64,000 nucleotides of DNA, from assembly GCF_030272615.1 (NCBI RefSeq), contig NC_081406.1, positions 218,434,997-218,498,996 on the forward strand. The letters are read 5' to 3'. Positions 23,922-35,164 of the stretch are shown here, piece after piece. The number at the start of each line of letters is the position of its first letter. Position 1 is the stretch's first letter. The notes under the pieces were generated by a model. It made no database searches and was not told where the DNA came from. It saw only the letters and a list, made by a program, of their open reading frames with translations. Source of the DNA: Cryptomeria japonica (taxonomy: Eukaryota > Streptophyta > Pinopsida > Cupressales > Cupressaceae). The position numbers and the translations under genes are program-made.

Positions 23922-25191
23922 TGTAGCGTCCTAAAATTGTGACACTTGCAATTTCAACCGCATTTAGGTCTTCACGATGGTGACGCAACACGGAACCTGG
24001 ATGGAGACCCTGAAACTTGTTCATGACATCAAAAACTGCATTTTTCAGCACCCTGGCCTGATCCCTCCTTGCACCCTGCTATCCCTGGAGGTGGGACCAT
24101 GGCGCCCAACGCCCTGGTCCTTCAGGACTAGGGCGCCCAGCGCCTTGGTCCCCCAAGACCATGGCGCCCAGCGCCCTGGTCCCTGGCCCTATTTTGGGCT
24201 CGGTCTCTTTTGGGCATCGGGTCTTTAAGTTTGCAATTCGGGAAATAATGTTTCCTGGTCAGCCTAAGGTCGGAAAAATCAGTCTATCAACCCTAATTGA
24301 CAAATATATAAACTACATTTCCTCTCCCATTTGAGGAGGTCGAAAAAAGGAAATAAGCAAGAACAAAAGGCGAAAGCGATATTCAAACATTCAAGCATTC
24401 AAGCATTCAAGCATTCCTTTAAGCAATTGAGCATTCTAAGTCTCCATTCAAGGCTAAGTGTTGCATTCAAGACAAAGATTCAACCATTGAAGAGGAGATC
24501 ACATACAACATACAACATACTACATACATTACACCTTCGCATGTAAGAATACAAACATTCTTACAACAAGGTATCAGTACTTGTTTACATTACAAACATT
24601 TACATTTACAACATTCTCATTTCTTGGTTAATTCCAAAACCGGGGTTTGACCTAAAGGCAAACCCCTCATCCCTAACCCCCCAATCGTCTTCTCTTTTCT
24701 GTGTGTAGGTTGCAGGTACACAGCTATAATTGAAGATCTGGAATCCTTGTGCAGAGACGAACAGATCCCCCTTCGTTTTGCGGATTTTTCGGAGGACCGT
24801 GTGCACGCTGGGCGCCATCGTCCTGTCAACTTTCGCTCAAATTTGCAGAACAACACCGTCTCGACATTTTACTGCTAATTCCAGGTCCGCAACTTCATCC
24901 CATATCCCTATCTCTGTTTATAAGCGAATCTTTCCTACTTTACATGCATTCCTAGTTCAATCTTTCTATCTACATTCTTTACAAAAGAGGGTATCCTTGA
25001 TGTCACAACCCTTGAAACTCATTTAGAATCCAATCTTGCATTGCATGGGATTGGATCTTGTGGGTTTCAACCCCTCTTTTGAATGTAAAGTCTCCCCTAA
25101 GGGAAAACCATCAACCCTAGTGACTCTCCCTTCTCTCTCCTTGGAGATTGGGGAGGGGAGAACAACTAGGGTTCAATTTTTCTGCTTTACA
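23922..25191 (+). mobile_element. Solo LTR (TGTAGC family) inserted in the copia integrase
   Basis: It begins TGTAGCGTCCTAAAATTGTGAC and ends CTGCTTTACA, with flanking 5-bp sequences GCTGT (23917-23921) and GCTAT (25192-25196) that differ by one transition. There is no internal region. It carries three GC-rich near-palindromes (GGACCATGGCGCCCAACGCC-type) at about 24095-24190 and a further module (GTGTGCACGCTGGGCGCCAT) near 24800. It belongs with the LTRs at 3203-5145, 15850-16991 and 33677-34866. It splits the host element's reading frame between HFWADAV and HTAVYLINRG. Confidence 0.88.
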
Positions 25192-25196
25192 GCTAT

Positions 25197-27256
25197 ACAT
25201 ACTGCTGTCTATTTGATAAATAGAGGACCTTCAACCCCTTTGGATGATGGTATTCCAGAGGAGGCATGGACTGGTAAAAAGGTAAATTATTCTTTTCTAA
25301 AAACTTTTGGTTGCGAAGCTTTTGTCCATGTTGATAAAGAAAATAGAACCAAGCTTGATGCTAAATCTCAGAAATGTACCTTCATTGGATATGGGATAGA
25401 TGAATATGGCTATCGGTTATGGGATTTTGAAAATAAGAAAATAATTAGAAGTAGAGATGTTATATTCAATGAGAAGGTTATGTATAAAGAACAGATGCAG
25501 GAAAAGAAGCATGAACATAACAAACAAGAATATGTGGTGTTGGATGAGATTCCTGAAAATGAAATGCCACAGGTACTTGATGCTCAGCAACAACAGATTG
25601 TCCCACAAACTCCTACAAGTGTTAGACATTCTACGAGGACAAGTAGACCCCCTGAAAGATTTTCTCCTTCTTTGTATTCTATTTTATTAACGGATTCTGG
25701 TGAACCAGAAGAATATGAAGAAGCAATGCAGGTAGATGCCAAACAATAGTGGGAGCTAGGCATGAAAGAGGAGATGGACTCCTTGATGAAAAATAAGACT
25801 TGGGACTTAGTCCCTTTACCTGCAGAAAAAAGAGCCTTGCCTAACAAATGGGTTTATCGGCTGAAGGAGGAGGAAGGAGGTCAGAAAAGATATAAGGTCA
25901 AACTTGCGGTAAAAAGGTTTTGCACAGAAAAAGGGTATAGATTATGATGAAATATTTTCTCCAGTTGTAAAAATGACTTCAATTAGAACTGTACTTAGTC
26001 TTGTGGCTGCAGATGATTTACATCTTGAACAATTAGATGTCAAAACAGTTTTTCTCCATGGAGATTTGGAGGAGGAAATTTACATGTTGCAACCACAGGG
26101 ATATGAGGTCAAAGGTAAGGAGAACTTGGTGTGCAGGTTGAAGAAAAGTCTGTATGGCCTAATGCAAGCACCCCGACAATGGTATTTAAATTTTGATAGT
26201 TTCATGGCTGAACATAGTTATCATAGATGTCATTCTGATCATTGTGTATCTTTTAAGAGATTTGATAATGGCAGTTATATTATCCTGTTGCTTTATGTTG
26301 ATGACATGCTTGTTGCTGGGTCTAACATGCAACATATAAATGATCTTAAACAAAAATTAACCAGGTCATTTGCTATGAAGGATTTGGGTGCAGCTAAGCA
26401 AATTCTCGGTATGAGGATTACATGGGACAGGAAAAATAGAACCTTGAATTTGTCCCAAAGTGAGTATATAAAGAAGGTGTTGAAAAGATTTAACATGCAG
26501 GATGCAAAAGCAGTTAGTACACCTTTGGCTAGTCATTTCAAATTGACTAAGGAGATGTGCCCAAAGGCATAGGAAGAGGTTAATAAAATGTCTAACATCC
26601 CGTATTCATCAGCTGTTGGCAGTCTGATGTATGTAATGGTATGCACAAGGCCAGATATTGCACATGCAGTGGGAGTTGTGAGCAGGTTTATGAGTAATCT
26701 AGGTATGGAACATTGGAATGTTGTGAAATGGATTCTTCGGTATTTGAAAGGAACTACTACGAAGGCATTATGTTTCAAAGGATCTAATGCTGCTTTGAGT
26801 GGATTTGTTGACTTTGATCTGGCAGGTGATATTGATTCACAGAGGAGTACTACAGGGTATGTTTTTACTATAGGGGGAACTGCAGTCAGTTGGATTTCTA
26901 GGCTGTAAAAGGTTGTTGCACTTTCAACCACTGAAGCTGAGTATGTTGCTGCTACAGAAGCCAGCAAGGAGATGATTTGGTTGCAATATTTTCTGAAGGA
27001 ATTAGGTCAGACACAAGAGGATAGCCCATTGTATACTGATAGCCAGAGTGCCATTCATCTTGCAAAGAACTCTTCTTTTCATTCAAGGACAAAGCACATT
27101 CAGCTCAGGTACCACTTCATCTGGACTGTTTTGGAGGAAGGTCAGTTACGGCTTGAGAAGATCCACACAAGTGAGAATCCTGCTGATATGTTCACAAAGG
27201 CAGTTCCACAGGAGAAGCTGATTTCTTCATCAATTTCTATTGGTCTTCTTGATTGA
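25197..27256 (+). pseudogene. Copia polyprotein, part 2: integrase C-terminus, RT, RNase H
   Basis: It resumes with HTAVYLINRGPSTPL and a GKKVNYSFLKTFGC motif, then the Tnt1-like linker, RT (LEQLDVKTVFLHGDL, SLYGLMQAPRQWY, catalytic LLYVDDMLVAG) and RNase H (STTEAEYVAATEA, YTDSQSAIHLAKN). It ends at the TGA before 27257. Disabling changes: a TAG at 25747-25749, one extra A in the A-run near 25911 shifting frame, a TAG at 26570-26572 and a TAA near 26906. The region 25762-25947 is in the first frame and 25973-26572 in the next. Confidence 0.9.
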
Positions 27257-27341
27257 TAATTGTGGAATTTATACCAGTCAAGTCCTAGTGTTTTATCCAG
27301 CGGATGTTGCATGTACAGTGGTGTCATGTAGTATTAGTCTC

Positions 27342-27392
27342 CAAGTGGGAGATTGTTCGGTGTGGAGCCTGATCAGTCTCCAAGTGGGAGAT
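27342..27392 (+). promoter_or_regulatory. Duplicated polypurine tract
   Basis: The tract CAAGTGGGAGATTGTT occurs twice, at about 27342 and 27381. Only the second (27382-27392) abuts the 3' LTR. The 39-bp spacing indicates a local tandem duplication of the end of the internal region. Confidence 0.75.
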
Positions 27393-27855
27393 TGTTGAAA
27401 TGTGGCGACTGATCAGCAAAGTACTGTACACTTAGCACATATCCTCGCCGGGGTCCGGGGCCGGGCTGGGCCTCAGGCAGGGGTTCGGGGGCAGCAGCCC
27501 CCAAGAAAAGCAGGGGTTCGAGGGTGACAGCCCCCGAGAAATTTCTTTTTGCCATTTTTCGTTGATGAAAACCGACATTGTAATAAAACCCTAAAAAGGC
27601 TGACTTTGTTTGTTGCCCTAAAAACGCATGTTATAAGCGGCTGGGATGCTTAAGGCATTGTAAGGTTGATGTACTATTTTTGCTGGATAATAAGAAAGAT
27701 TGGACGGCTATGTATGGTGGACGTAACCCATTTTGGGTGAACCATGTTAAATCTCTGTGTTATCTGTGTCCTGTTTTATTTCTTTACCTTTCATATTTAA
27801 ATCTGCATATAATTGTTAGTTCATATTTGCTTCGGATCTTCTTGAAACCCTAACA
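27393..27855 (+). repeat. 3' LTR of Tork-like copia element
   Basis: It matches the 5' LTR end to end but is 33 bp longer because the GCAGGGGTTCG...CAGCCCCCGAGAAA segment is tandemly duplicated near 27480-27545. It is preceded by the polypurine tract and followed by the AAAGA duplication. Confidence 0.93.
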
Positions 27856-28112
27856 AAAGAGGGGTTTTTAATTTAATAAATAAGATTTATTCACTTAAAT
27901 GGCTAAAGGGTACTTAATCAAACCTTAGTTTAATTAATAGGTTAGGCTAGAAGAAAAGGATTTTAGTCAAATCTTTAATTTGATTAATAGGCTGATTGGA
28001 AGAATGAGGATATTAATTAAACCTTAGTCTAATATAATAGGCGAATAAATGATGATTATTAGTTGTGCAAGTTTTAGGTGTCTACACATATCATTTTACT
28101 TTTTTGTTTTAC

Positions 28113-28582
28113 TGACAGTATTCCACAGGGACGCATTCTCTCCCCACTCTCCCCCTCCACCCACCCCCCCCACAAAAAAAAAAACCCATATCCCTTATAA
28201 AGGGACATTTATAAGACTTGGAGACTTGGGGAAATATTCCCCCATAGCACCACCACTTCTGCCACCTTTTCCAGCTTTGTTCGGGATGTCGTTGGGTTTC
28301 TTGCTATATGGCACATGCCATTACATACTAATTGCAACCTTTAACATCATGAAAACTAGTTGGCCTTTCATGAGGCACTCACAAAGATGCTATATTGCAG
28401 ATTTTGCCTTGAAGATTTCAATTCATCTTTATTTTTATATGAACACCGCCCTCCACCATAGATCCACCACCATCTCCCCACTGTCCCCTCACCATCCCCA
28501 AATTTAGGCCTTGGTCCCATAATCATCGAAATCTGTCCCTATGTCCTCCTGTCCCCTTCTCAAGAAACTCTATCAAACTATG
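28113..28582. mobile_element. Unclassified ~470-bp insertion with candidate 7-bp target duplication
   Basis: Pyrimidine-rich sequence unlike its surroundings interrupts the minisatellite unit between TTTTTGTTTTAC and ATGTATTTTTG. GTTTTAC occurs on both sides (28106-28112 and 28583-28589). It contains C-rich runs, an A-run near 28170-28185 and CCCTATGTCCTCCTGTCCCC. I see no clear terminal inverted repeats or coding domain. It may be a small non-autonomous transposon or filler DNA. Confidence 0.4.
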
Positions 28583-28589
28583 GTTTTAC

Positions 28590-29050
28590 ATGTATTTTTG
28601 TTATAATTATGTTTAATTCAATTATAATTTTGTTTTATCAATTACAAGAGAGTCAAGAATGATGTATTACATTATTGTTCCTTGTAAATTCTCTCATAAT
28701 TATTTAAGAACATACTACAATTTTATTTATAAAAAAGAAGAAGAAAATGCTACACTTAATTTTAAAAACATACTCTATCTTATTACTATTTTTTTGACAT
28801 GTATTTTTGTTATAATTATATTAGAGTAATGTTTAATTTTGTTTTATCAGTTAGAAGAGTCAAGAACCATGCATTGAATTGATGTTCTATGTAAATTATC
28901 TCTCATAATTATTTAAGAACATACTACAATTTTATTAAAAAGAGAAAAACCGAAAGCAAAGGTTACATATAATTTTAAAATACATACACTATCTTTTACT
29001 TATTTGTTTTACATGTTAATTTTTATTATAATTATGTTATATATAGTAAT
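28590..29050. repeat. AT-rich minisatellite, about 210-bp period
   Basis: The landmark CATGTATTTTTGTTATAATTAT occurs at about 28588 and 28798, and a diverged copy near 29011. Each is followed by GAGTCAAGAA...TTTAAGAACATACTACAATTTTATT. A further unit lies left of the solo LTR at 20120-20268. Confidence 0.7.
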
Positions 29051-30646
29051 GTTTAATTGACATTATCTTTACATTAATTTGATCTTTATTTTCTATATAC
29101 TATTTAGAATATGTTTTTGTATTTATATTTTAAATAATTATCTTTTTTATTATAAATTGGATTATTTTGAATTTTTTTTTTTTTTTTAAATAAGATTATG
29201 GGTGTAAATCTATTTCTATTATTACATTGTAGGTGGAGATCTATCCCTTGAACTAATTCACATTACAATCTCGTCCTCTTATTTTAAACTCTAAATTTTC
29301 CATTCCTAAGGCTTACCCATTTGAAATTTGATTGTTATATGCACATTAAAACACCTCATTTACTAAACATATGGAATCTTCTATTTAAGAATTTTTATAG
29401 GTTGTTACTCATCAAAATACCATATTACAAAATTATTTGCACACAATATCAACATTATAGGCAGTAGGACCATTTTCCTTATATATGACATTGATTGTTG
29501 TATGATACATTATCAAGAAATTCATAAACATTCCTTTTGAGTACAATAAAATTCCACGGTTTTTTCATTACAACCTTTATTTAAAGCATATCTAATTTTG
29601 AAGATAAATAAATATTAAAGATTGTAACTCTAGATGATATATTCATGCAATTATATAACCCAAATATTAAACTAAGGGGGTGTCTTGTCCAAAGTAGACC
29701 AACATCACAATGTAGATTCATCATAGTGCACACATTGTAGATCCAAATCTATAATCCCAGTTGTGATCATTAAGCACAATGCATATTAGGATATTTACAA
29801 TCATTAACAAGCACAATTCAAACTACATTTACTAACATTTTTTATTATAATATTTGCATTTAACCAATTAGCTCCCCTAGATTAGCTATAGTTTGTGTTT
29901 TATTTCTCTATATTTTGTTGAACTTGAAAATATTTAAAATAAATAAAATAAGCTAATTAAAATAATTCTATTTAAAAGAAATAGAATTAAAATATTAAAA
30001 TAATTATTTTAAAAAGAATACGAGAGCAACTTTATTTATAGAAAATAAGAATTATTAAATAATTTGTAGTTAAATTATCTTACATATTTAGTAGCCATGT
30101 TATTTCCTATTTATTTCACTTTTTTTAGGAAAATATCTTAATAAATAAAAATATTGATAAATGGTATATAATTTTATATAAAGTTGGGTACCTTGTGATA
30201 TGCCACCTATCTAGCCATTACATGTATTTCTATATATACTTATCACTTATCCTCATCCATATGCATGCACGTCCTTGTACATTTTTCTTATTTACTTATT
30301 TGCTATACTTATGCATGCACATATTTCCATACATATGTTACCCATTTTATTTTACTACCTCTCATATTTCAAGGAAATTTTAAGCTCATAAAATGTGATA
30401 TTATGAATCTACTCGCCATAAAAGTGAATGAGATGGACTTAGAATAACACGTGTTGTACTCTTGCTAATGGATTTCATTAAATAACTCCCACTCTTCTAG
30501 TAAACATTGGTCAAGTGATGTAGAATTTACTGGATTGTTCTCTTCACATGCAAAGGGAATATCATACATGACAATGGTACGCTTGTATGCAATCAAGGTC
30601 ATGCCAACTGGTTCATTCACCTCATGAGGAAGGAGTAAAAGGGGGT
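29051..30646. other. AT-rich DNA without recognised feature
   Basis: There is a T-run near 29165, but no ORF with family resemblance, no LTR pair and no tRNA-like fold that I could recognise. Short ORFs near 30195-30450 are composition shadows. Confidence 0.45.
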
Positions 30647-30651
30647 AAACA

Positions 30652-31042
30652 TGTGTAGAAGTTGATGATACAACCACAGGAGCCAAGAATCATCTACAAG
30701 AAAAACATGTGTCACACAAATTCAATCAAGCAAAGATAATATGCTCCATAACAACCTAATAAGTATGTATTGATTGTACAAAAGAATATGATTACAATTA
30801 ATGAAGGCTTTCTTTATATAAAGAAAGAGATTCCCTTATCCCACAATTAGGAGAACTAAAGAAAAGAAAAGGAGAGCTAAATAAAACTCAACTACAACTA
30901 AACTAATGTATCACTAAGTGAAATTAAGCTATAAAATTATCTCTAGATAAATTAAACACCTAAGTTAAGCTTGCGTGAAAGATTAATTAAAGGACCTAAT
31001 TGATAAATAGTTAGATAAAGTGTCTAGGTAATTACTCTAACA
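30652..31042 (-). repeat. 3' LTR of the gag-only element
   Basis: It matches the right copy over landmarks GAGCCAAGAATCAT, AACAACCT, AATTAGGAGAACTAAAGAAAAGAAAA and CTCAACTACAACTAAACTAA. Divergence is considerable (roughly 15 percent by eye), so the insertion is old. Confidence 0.78.
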
Positions 31043-31067
31043 CCCCCCCCCCCCCCCCCCCCTCTTT
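31043..31067 (-). promoter_or_regulatory. Polypurine tract expanded to a G20 run
   Basis: On the minus strand AAAGA is followed by 20 consecutive G (plus-strand C at 31043-31062), directly abutting the LTR start. The position is that of a polypurine tract; the run length may have drifted by slippage, in the genome or in sequencing. Confidence 0.65.
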
Positions 31068-31819
31068 AGATTAACTTAGGAAGTAGCTAACAAGTTAAAT
31101 ATGAATACAAAATGTATGCATGAATGAGTTTTGAAAATAAAGGCTTGACCAAGTACTCGTGTACAAAGCAATGCAACTCTCACAAACAAAGGAAAGGAGA
31201 AAACCACATGAGAAAAAAAAATCATCTCCAAAAGAGAATATAATAAATATGCTAGTGAAACTCAATGTGACACCCCAAGAACTGCTTCTATCACAATAGC
31301 ACAATGAATGTCCCTTCGCACAAGAGAGAGAAAATAAGGATAGGAATACCCCCAATGAAGAAGTAGCTCTTGTGCCAATGATGAAAGTGTTAAAGACAGA
31401 ACATGATATGTTGCCTATACACAACATTTCTCCCCTTAGGAAGAAACAAATCCATTGGACATATGAGAAGATGCTCCCATAAATAGGAAGATGTAGGAAT
31501 CCAAATCCAAATACTATGTGTCACTAGAAATTTTCTCATATGTTGTTATGTCCATGAAATATGATGATGCCCCAAACCAATCAGGTACATGCCCAATAAA
31601 TGTAGAAGGTGACAAATCAGGATGTTGTGAAAACTAATGAAGAACAAGCTCCATGGGTGGTGAAGATGGGCTAACAACATTGATGTGACTATTAGCAAAG
31701 AGGAGATGAATTTCCTCAAAATAATCCTCCAAATCTGTTGTATGAGACTCCACAAACATTGATAACATGTTTGTAAGATATTTATCCCAAGTAGTTGTGT
31801 TTGGAAGAATAATGTCTTT

Positions 31820-32340
31820 CTACATTAAATCGATGGGGGCCATGTGTGTACTAATTCCAAAGTCTGTAGAAACAATAGAAGATGAAGATGATTGAGATGG
31901 GATCTCAATGTGAGGAGTAGGAATATGAAGAGAGGTCTTTGATCCATTGGAACATGCAAGACCTATGATATACTCAATCTCCTCTAAGATATCATTATCC
32001 AAGGACATACAATCTGCATGTACAAGGGAAAGAAGATAATATGTTGTAAGATCCTTTGGGAATAGAGAGTTATGAGGGTCTCTAGTAAACATATTTGAAA
32101 GTCTAGTCCAAAGTGCATGAGGACACTCAAGGTTTGCTATAGCACACATAATTTCATGATCAACACTAGAACAAATCACTCCTACAACATGGTCTATGAT
32201 ATCACCCCAAGTTGATCTACCTCTTGATGTGGTTGGTTCAAGTATGAGTTCATACAAATAAGGCAAAATATCTAGTCACCTACGATGTCTCAAGATGCAA
32301 TTTTTCCAAGACTCATAATTTCCCTTTGTCAAGCTAATAA
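31820..32340 (-). pseudogene. Copia-like Gag fragment
   Basis: It reads from about 32340 with NYESWKNCILRH, a TGA, then LPYLYELILEP, DIIDHVVGVICSSVDHEIM and ALWTRLSNMF. The tryptophan spacing is typical of UBN2-type copia Gag N-termini. The second part is a clean 148-residue ORF (31820-32266) ending in a Ser-rich tail. No zinc knuckle was seen. Annotated as a remnant because no other retroviral domain follows. Confidence 0.55.
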
Positions 32341-32990
32341 CAAAAGCGTGAATAGGAAAACTCATGATACCTCCTCAAATAAAATAATCAGACCCCAAAA
32401 ATATTAGCACATACAAAGCACATAAAATACAACAGTCTCCAACAATCACATCCATTCCAAGTGGAAAGACATCCATGTAATTGACCACATAGTGAAAACA
32501 CAAAAAAATGAATAAAATATACTTGGTTAAAAATCTAAAAAAAATGGTAATAGATTTGATCATAGAGCACTAAACACAATTTTCAATGATGTCTGGTTTT
32601 CAAATAATGAGTCTATATGTACAAGATATGGCCCCAGAAGTGAAAAAATGAAGATCTAATTTTGTAAGCCTAGTATGTAAAATTAGAGAAAAATATAACA
32701 AAATAACCAATACCATTGTATTGGTGTTAGAGATGGATTTCTAATGACATCTCATTTATGTGATTTCGACTCCGTATGACCAATTTATGGCTAAAAAGCT
32801 AACTGCATTTCAATTAGGGCTTGGAAGGCTTGAAAACTTCCAAAAATAAAAAAAAATTCTACAAATGGAAACTTTCTAAAAATAGATGGTAACTTCTATT
32901 TGAGCCTAGTGTACATAGAAAAATAGCTCAAGGTTTGATACCTCAAGAATATGGACAGTAACTTAACGTATATGAAACTCTTCAATACCA

Positions 32991-33378
32991 TGTAAAAGTT
33001 GATGATTCAACCACGAGAGCCAAGAATCATTTGTAAGAGAAACACCGATCACACAAAATAGATCAAGCAAATATAATATGTTGCATAACAACCTGAGAAC
33101 TCTATATCGATTGCATAAAAGAATATGATTACAATGAATGAAGGCTTGCATTATAGAAATCAAGAGATGTCCCAATCCCAAAATTAGGAGAACTAAAGAA
33201 AAGAAAAGAAGAGATAGATAAAGCTCAACTACAACTAAACTAAAGTATCACTAAGTGAAATTTAAGCTAGAAAAACATAACTCAAGATAAAAAAGCACCT
33301 AAGTTTAGCTTAAGTGAAAAAGTAATTCAAGGACCTAATTAATAAATAATTAGATAAAATGTCCTTATTACTCCAACA
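32991..33378 (-). repeat. 5' LTR of the gag-only element
   Basis: This is the right-hand copy, starting TGTAAAAGTTGATGATTCAACC on the plus strand and ending CTCCAACA, followed by AAACA. The inner edge adjoins TGGTATTGAAGAG (minus strand). Confidence 0.78.
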
Positions 33379-33676
33379 AAACATTAATGTTTATTTGAGT
33401 TGGAATGGTTGGGGTGTTTGAGTGTTCTCTTGCAAATTTTTAAAGTGATATCATTATGGTTCTAGTATTGATAATTTTAATGAGCTTTTGTACTTGAGAG
33501 TGAATTCTCTTATTTGGGACTCTTCTCTTATGCAAATTCTATTATTGGATTCTTGGATCTACCTAAGAATCTCTATTTGTTCTTTGACTTGTTCTTGGTC
33601 AAGAATTTATTGTATGGATTGATTCTTTCACATTTCACTTATGATTTCCCTAATCTAATTATCCCCTATAATAGGT

Positions 33677-34866
33677 GAAAATTAGGGTTTCACCATTTAA
33701 GGTAACAAAACCACTAATTTTCCTTAGAGACCATTACATTGAAAGAGTGATGGACTTAATAATTCTAGGCTTCATCCCTCTAAGGAAAGAGCTCTAAAAT
33801 TCTGATTAAGTTCCACTTAGGTTAGGGTTTTATTCCCTCTTTCTAAGTTGAATTATGAAAGTGTTGAAATTAGGGTAAATGGGTGAATATTGAAGAGATT
33901 GAGCATAAACAGTGAGCTATAGTCATTGTACAGAGACACCAACCTGGATCTAAGTAGAAGAGAATGATTCAGATTTGTTCCTAGAAGTTTGCCTTGATTT
34001 TTCAGGATTGTGTTGTTGGTCACCCTGGTCCTCGAAATTTCTCATCGTCAAAAGGCGAACCTGTTCATCTCTACAAATCTTGTTGATCCTCCCAAGCACA
34101 ACTCTGTACTTGTTTCCCACACATAGAAAGAAGGGGGAAATTGTTGGGAATAGGGGTTTGCCTAAGTCAAACCCTGGTTTAGGAATTAACATTGAATGAA
34201 ATAATGCAAATATTTAAATAAATACTACAATAATATACCTTAGATTTACAATTGTTAATGATGATTCTTTGTTCTTTGAATGTAATCACATATGTTGTAT
34301 GAAATGGAAAGAACATGACAAAACCCTAATCATGCACACATGTTTGCATAGGAGTGATGTAATTCTTCTCTACAATTGTTGAATGATGAATATGCAGCCT
34401 TGAAGATCTTTGAAAATGCTTGATAATAAATGCTTCATGGACAGAATAATAATGTTAGGTCGAATGTAGATGGAGACTTCGAATTCTTAGATAGGATGGA
34501 TAAAATTAGGTTGATAAATTGTCTTTATATAGGGTTATCTAGGTAATATTTATTAGGCTAACCTCCAATGGTCATGCAGAGCCACGAGGATAAAATCTTA
34601 TTGGCGAGATATAACATCTACTCCATTTTAAACTGGAGCCAGATTAGGAGGGACCATGGGAACTCCACGCCCTACTCCCAGTCCAATCAGAGCCTAAACA
34701 ATATTAAAATAAGGTAGGTGTCCCATGGTAGGACCCACAAAAGGCTATTCATGGCCTAAAAGCTAGAGAATAGGCACAAAATAGACCTAGAAAGGTGATG
34801 AGAATAGGACACACTAAAGTAGGAGCATAAACATGAGGTGTAAATTAGCCCATTTATAATGCTACA
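33677..34866 (-). repeat. 3' LTR of an older Ty3-type element (TGTAGC family)
   Basis: In minus orientation it starts TGTAGCATTATAAATGGGC at 34866. The next plus-strand bases, GTTAGCCCCCACTTC, read on the minus strand as a polypurine-like tract (GAAGTGGGGGCTAAC), so the internal region lay to the right and this is a 3' LTR. The segment GGTTTGCCTAAGTCAAACC lies about 712 bp from this end, the same spacing as in the solo LTR at 23922. The left edge (TGAAAATTAGGG) is tentative. Confidence 0.65.
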
Positions 34867-35164
34867 GTTAGCCCCCACTTCAACTGAAGTATGAGCCTAT
34901 GCAAATACTTGCGGTAAAGTAGATGAAAGATGAGAGAGAGGAGCAATTAGGAGCACAATCACAAGGAGTATAAAACATCACTAATTTTGAGAACCAAGCC
35001 CCCAATCTTAGGTTCTTAACTCACTCAATTACATGCAAAGGCACACAAAACAAATGTCAACTAGCTAAAGAGACCTCAATATCAAAATGTCTCAACAACT
35101 AATACCACTCTTGAAAATGCCATCTCAAGAACATAAGAGCACATAAAAAGAACAAGAGAACACT
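34867..35164 (-). mobile_element. Internal-region stub of the Ty3-type element
   Basis: Beyond the polypurine tract, 300 bp of non-coding sequence remain before a copia-type LTR end begins at 35165. Nothing recognisable is encoded. The rest of the element has been lost or displaced. Confidence 0.4.

Larger units (their letters stand above)
21564..27855 (+). mobile_element. Ty1/copia retrotransposon, Tork/Tnt1-like, complete but broken
   Basis: LTRs lie at 21564-21993 (430 bp) and 27393-27855 (463 bp), with perfect duplications AAAGA (21559-21563 and 27856-27860). The primer-binding site and polypurine tract are in place. Domain order is Gag, protease, integrase, RT, RNase H, diagnostic of Ty1/copia. 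The coding region is interrupted by a 1270-bp solo LTR within integrase and by several stops and a frameshift. LTR divergence of roughly 5 percent by eye makes it older than the elements at 37179 and 53911. The element sits inside a solo LTR. Confidence 0.93.
20269..28086 (-). mobile_element. Solo LTR of a Tat-like Ty3/gypsy family, interrupted by a copia element
   Basis: The plus strand starts TGTGCACC and ends AGTTTTAGGTGTCTACA, the same terminal sequence as the 778-bp LTRs of the element at 37179-53330 (AATTTTAGGTGTCTACA). It is flanked by perfect 5-bp duplications CATAT (20264-20268 and 28087-28091). Removing the nested copia and its duplication leaves about 1.5 kb of LTR with no internal region, so this is a solo LTR from LTR-LTR recombination. 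Orientation is minus by comparison with the Tat element. Confidence 0.82.
30652..33378 (-). mobile_element. Non-autonomous LTR element with gag-like remnant only
   Basis: Two similar direct repeats of about 390 bp (30652-31042 and about 32991-33378) bound 1.95 kb and are flanked by AAACA on both sides (30647-30651 and 33379-33383). On the minus strand the LTR begins TGTTAGAGTAATT or TGTTGGAGTAATA. The primer-binding site next to the right LTR (TGGTATTGAAGAG) resembles a degenerate initiator-Met site. The tract next to the left LTR is AAAGA plus a run of 20 G. Only a gag-like segment is inside; there is no protease, RT or integrase. This fits a terminal-repeat-with-gag type of dependent element. 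Confidence 0.75.

Noticed and set aside
28049-28507. 152-residue plus ORF
   Set aside because: It crosses the boundary between a solo LTR, its target duplication and an unrelated insertion, so it cannot be an ancestral gene.
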